Of a stretch of DNA of 64,000 bases, positions 60,001 through 64,000 are shown piece by piece. Each line of letters opens with the position of its first letter. The stretch's first letter is position 1. Made by a program: the position numbers and the translations under genes. The notes under the pieces were generated by a model. It was not told the DNA's origin and did no database searches. It saw nothing but the letters and a program-made list of their open reading frames with translations. Source of the stretch: Rhabditoides inermis (lineage: Eukaryota; Nematoda; Chromadorea; Rhabditida; Rhabditidae); NCBI GenBank assembly GCA_963966185.1, contig CAWZYM010000191.1, positions 62,001 to 126,000 on the forward strand, written 5' to 3'.

Positions 60001-63000
60001 TCGAATCGTGATCGAACTAGATCAGAGAAATAACAGAATAAGGAGGAATCACTGATTCAGTTCCACTCTAGAGAGCGTAGAGAAGCAGTCCGGGAGTTGT
60101 GACTTCCCAGTTCTGCTAATTATGGCATTAATGCAAAACTATTTTCTTCCAAATGTGTTCGAATCGTGATCGAACTAGATCAGAGAAATAACAGAATAAG
60201 GAGGAATCACTGTGTCAGTTCCACTCTAGAGAGCGTAGAGAAGCTGTCCGGAAACTGTGACTTCCCAGTTCTGCTAATTATGGCATTTATGCAAAACTAT
60301 TTTCTTCGAATCGTGATCGAACTAGATCAGAGAAATAACAGAATAAGGAGGAATCACTGTGTCAGTTTCACTCTAGAGAGTGTAGAGAAGCAGTCCGGGA
60401 GTTGTGACTTCCCAGTTCTGCTAATTATGGCATTTATGCAAAACTATTTTCTTCCAAATGTGTTCGAATCGTGATCGAACTAGATCAGAGAAATAACAGA
60501 ATAAGGAGGAATCACTGTGCCAGTTCCACTCTAGAGAGCGTAGAGAAGCTGTCCGGAAACTGTGACTTCCCAGTTCTGCTAATTATGGCATTTATGCAAA
60601 ACTATTTTCTTCGAATCGTGATCGAACTAGATCAGAGAATAAACAGAATAAGGAGGAATCACTGTGTCAGTTTCACTCTAGAGAGCGTAGAGAAGCAGTC
60701 CGGGAGTTGTGACTTCCCAGTTCTGCTAATTATGGCATTTATGCAAAACTATTTTCTTCCAGATGTGTTCGAATCGTGATCGAACTAGATAAGAGAATTA
60801 ACAGAATAAGGAGGAATCACTGTGTCAGTTCTACTCTAGAGAGCGTAGAGAAGCAGTCCGGGAGTTGTGACTTCCCAGTTCTGCTAATTTTGGCATTTAT
60901 GCAAAAGTATTTTCTTCCAAATGTGTTCGAATCGTGATCGAACTAGATCAGAGAAATAACAGAATAAGGAGGAATCACTGTGTCAGTTCCACTCTAGAGA
61001 GCGTAGAGAAGCTGTCCGGAAACTGTGACTTCCCAGTTCTGCTAATTATGGCATTTATGCAAAACTATTTTCTTCGAATCGTGATCGAACTAGATCAGAG
61101 AAATAACAGAATAAGGAGGAATCACTGTGTCAGTTTCACTCTAGAGAGCGTAGAGAAGCAGTCCGGGAGTTGTGACTTCCCAGTTCTGCTAATTATGGCA
61201 TTTATGCAAAACTATTTTCTTCCAGATGTGTTCGAATCGTGATTGAACTAGATCAGAGAATTAACAGAATAAGGAGGAATCACTGTGTCAGTTCCACTCT
61301 AGAGAGCGTAGAGAAGCTGTCCGGAAACTGTGACTTCCCAGTTCTGCGAATAATGGCATTTATGCAAAACTATTTTCTTCGAATCGTGATCGAACTAGAT
61401 CAGAGAAATAACAGAATAAGGAGGAATCACTGTGTCAGTTTCACTCTAGAGAGCGTAGAGAAGCAGTCCGGGAGTTGTGACTTCCCAGTTCTGCTAATTA
61501 TGGCATTTATGCAAAACTATTTTCTTCCAAATGTGTTAGAATCGTGATCGAACTAGATCAGAGAAATAACAGAATAAGGAGGAATCACTGTGTCAGATCC
61601 ACTCTAGAGAGCGTAGAGAAGCAGTCCGGGAGTTGTGACTTCCCAGTTCTGCTAATTATGGCATTTATGCAAAACTATTTTCTTCCAAATGTGTTCGAAT
61701 CGTGATCGAACTAGATCAGAGAAATAACAGAATAAGGAGGAATCACTGTGCCAGTTCCACTCTAGAGAGCGTAGAGAAGCAGTGCGGGAGTTGTGACTTC
61801 CCAGTTCTGCTAATTATGGCATTTAGAGAATTAACAGATAAATGAGGAATCACTGTGTCAGTTCTACTCTAGAGAGCGTAGAGAAGCAGTCCGAAAGTTG
61901 TGACTTCCCAGTTCTGCTAATTTTGGCATTTATGCAAAAGTATTTTCTTCCAAACGTGTTCGAATCGTGATCGAACTAGATCAGAGAAATAACAGAATAA
62001 GGAGGAATCACTGATTCAGTTCCACTCTAGAGAGCGTAGAGAAGCAGTCCGGGAGTTGTGACTTCCCAGTTCTGCTAATTATGGCATTAATGCAAAACTA
62101 TTTTCTTCCAAATGTGTTCGAATCGTGATCGAACTAGATCAGAGAAATAACAGAATAAGGAGGAATCACTGTGTCAGTTCCACTCTAGAGAGCGTAGAGA
62201 AGCTGTCCGGAAACTGTGACTTCCCAGTTCTGCTAATTATGGCATTTATGCAAAACTATTTTCTTCGAATCGTGATCGAACTAGATCAGAGAAATAACAG
62301 AATAAGGAGGAATCACTGTGTCAGTTTCACTCTAGAGAGTGTAGAGAAGCAGTCCGGGAGTTGTGACTTCCCAGTTCTGCTAATTATGGCATTTATGCAA
62401 AACTATTTTCTTCCAAATGTGTTCGAATCGTGATCGAACTAGATCAGAGAAATAACAGAATAAGGAGGAATCACTGTGCCAGTTCCACTCTAGAGAGCGT
62501 AGAGAAGCTGTCCGGAAACTGTGACTTCCCAGTTCTGCTAATTATGGCATTTATGCAAAACTATTTTCTTCGAATCGTGATCGAACTAGATCAGAGAAAT
62601 AACAAAATAAGGAGGAATCACTGTGTCAGATCCACTCTAGAGAGCGTAGAGAAGCAGTCCGGGAGTTGTGACTTCCCAGTTCTGCTAATTATGGCATTTA
62701 TGCAAAACTATTTTCTTCCAGATGTGTTCGAATCGTGATCGAACTAGATAAGAGAATTAACAGAATAAGGAGGAATCACTGTGTCAGTTCTACTATAGAG
62801 AGCGTAGAGAAGCAGTCCGGGAGTTGTGACTTCCCAGTTCTGCTAATTTTGGCATTTATGCAAAAGTATTTTCTTCCAAACGTGTTCGAATCGTGATCGA
62901 ACTAGATCAGATAAATAACAGAATAAGGAGGAATCACTGTGTCAATTCCACTCTAGAGAGCGTAGAGAAGCAGTCCGGGAGTTGTGACTTCCCAGTTCTG

Positions 63001-64000
63001 CTAATTATGGCATTTATGCAAAACTATTTTCTTCCAAATGTGTTCGAATCGTGATCGAACTAGATCAGAGAAATAACAGAATAAGGAGGAATCACTGTGT
63101 CAGTTCCACTCTAGAGAGCGTAGAGAAGCTGTCCGGAAACTGTGACTTCCCAGTTCTGCTAATTATGGCATTTATGCAAAACTATTTTCTTCGAATCGTG
63201 ATCGAACTAGATCAGAGAAATAACAGAATAAGGAGGAATCACTGTGTCAGTTTCACTCTAGAGAGCGTAGAGAAGCAGTCCGGGAGTTGTGACTTCCCAG
63301 TTCTGCTAATTATGGCATTTATGCAAAACTATTTTCTTCCAGATGTGTTCGAATCGTGATCGAACTAGATAAGAGAATTAACAGAATAAGGAGGAATCAC
63401 TGTGTCAGTTCTACTCTAGAGAGCGTAGAGAAGCAGTCCGGGAGTTGTGACTTCCCAGTTCTGCTAATTTTGGCATTTATGCAAAAGTATTTTCTTCCAA
63501 ATGTGTTCGAATCGTGATCGAACTAGATCAGAGAAATAACAGAATAAGGAGGAATCACTGTGTCAGTTCCACTCTAGAGAGCGTAGAGAAGCTGTCCGGA
63601 AACTGTGACTTCCCAGTTCTGCTAATTATGGCATTTATGCAAAACTATTTTCTTCGAATCGTGATCTAACTAGATCAGAGAAATAACAGAATAAGGAGGA
63701 ATCACTGTGTCAGTTTCACTCTAGAGAGCGTAGAGAAGCAGTCCGGGAGTTGTGACTTCCCAGTTCTGCTAATTATGGCATTTATGCAAAACTATTTTCT
63801 TCCAGATGTGTTCGAATCGTGATTGAACTAGATCAGAGAATTAACAGAATAAGGAAGAATCACTGTGTCAGTTCCACTCTAGAGAGCGTAGAGAAGCTGT
63901 CCGGAAACTGTGACTTCCCAGTTCTGCGAATTATGGCATTTATGCAAAACTATTTTCTTCGAATCGTGATCGAACTAGATCAGAGAAATAACAGAATAAG

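Larger units (their letters stand above)
22962..64000 (+). repeat. 158-bp tandem satellite, right array
   Basis: The same satellite resumes in phase after the transposon and continues to the end of the window in the same orientation, about 260 further copies. The transposon sits inside one monomer: joining 22410 to 22970 restores a normal 158-bp unit. Three broad sequence classes succeed each other: gagaattaac/gtagaaaagctgtccgggag monomers at about 24.7-30.4 kb, cagtccggaag and cagtccggtag monomers at about 32-53 kb, and 158/147 alternating dimers at about 55.2-64 kb. No inversion of monomer orientation was seen. No gene, RNA gene or other unique sequence is present; open frames of 60-106 codons here are all translations of the repeat. 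Confidence 0.98.
54364..64000 (+). repeat. 4917-bp HOR, copy 1 and partial copy 2
   Basis: Copy 1 spans about 54364-59280 and copy 2 about 59281-64000, cut by the window. The offset is 4917 bp at gaatagtgatcg (54455/59372), the 305-bp dimers (55249/60166, 55554/60471, 56017/60934, 56322/61239, 57208/62125, 57513/62430, 58134/63051) and the 107-bp truncated monomer (junction 56909/61826). Past 63359 copy 2 has an extra 463 bp (one 158-bp monomer plus one 305-bp dimer, like 60781 onward) before gattgaactag resumes at 63821. Point differences are few, for example gtgacctccc/gtgacttccc and gagtcag/gtgtcag. Confidence 0.88.

Noticed and set aside
590..63359. Many open frames of 60-123 codons whose products share MIELDQRNNRIRRNHC and FPVLLIMAFMQ
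   Set aside because: All are translations of the satellite. Frame changes with each 158-bp unit, starts and stops fall at fixed monomer positions, variants include stops and indels without any sign of coding constraint, and no domain is recognisable.
1..64000. CRISPR-like direct repeats
   Set aside because: Repeats are contiguous with no unique spacers, and the 158-bp period is far above CRISPR repeat length.
1..64000. Telomeric, rDNA or histone tandem array
   Set aside because: No short telomere repeats, no conserved rRNA motifs and no coding frames conserved between units.
42286..64000. Near-identical 2.5-4.9 kb units as assembly artefacts
   Set aside because: Not adopted, because each copy has private substitutions and differing internal indels (630 bp, 463 bp, 158 bp), which simple duplicated assembly would not make. 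It cannot be excluded without reads.

Overview
The window is almost entirely one tandem satellite DNA. A monomer of about 158 bp (about 42% G+C in the first copy) runs head to tail on the same strand from base 1 to base 64000, roughly 400 copies. The only other DNA is a 551-bp insertion at 22411-22961. I find no protein-coding gene, rRNA, tRNA or CRISPR array. Every reading frame of more than about 60 codons is the same translation of the satellite, begins at arbitrary points of the repeat and stops at the next frame shift. An array of this size and order, with a cut-and-paste miniature transposon in it, points to eukaryotic centromeric or pericentromeric heterochromatin. CpG is largely retained (5 per monomer, observed/expected about 0.74), which fits an invertebrate-like genome better than a heavily methylated one, but the species cannot be named from this sequence.

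Layout. 1-1896: two copies of a 948-bp six-monomer unit. 2054-5712: 475-bp, 949-bp and 316-bp units. 5.8-14.2 kb: a patchwork of older variants (aagctgtccggacactg class) with 948-bp, 632-bp and interspersed blocks. 14.28-15.66 kb: 617-bp units that introduce shortened monomers. 15.7-17.5 kb: mixed, more divergent monomers. 17.5-22.07 kb: a 1579/1579/1421-bp higher-order repeat (HOR). 22.41-22.96 kb: a hAT-like miniature inverted-repeat element flanked by an exact 8-bp target-site duplication. 23.0-24.5 kb: a block related to 14.3-15.0 kb. 24.7-31.9 kb: a more divergent subfamily with 790-bp and 948-bp units. 32-42 kb: a third subfamily with a 1420-bp unit. 42.286-47.219 kb: two almost identical 2467-bp units. 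45.94-53.24 kb: an overlapping 3410-bp unit, with a nested 630-bp duplication in its second copy. 54.4-64.0 kb: a 4917-bp unit duplicated in tandem, its second copy carrying an extra 463 bp and running off the window.

What is most notable: (a) a 147-bp monomer made by an 11-bp deletion between TTC repeats, which alternates with the 158-bp monomer as a 305-bp dimer; (b) two overlapping dyad symmetries in most monomers, a feature discussed for centromeres lacking CENP-B boxes; (c) nested amplification units of different sizes and apparent ages, tagged by private deletions; and (d) the transposon, whose empty target site is present in hundreds of neighbouring monomers. Nothing suggests a gene system; the biology is that of satellite evolution and possible centromere function. 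HOR boundaries are hand-read and accurate to about one monomer unless stated.
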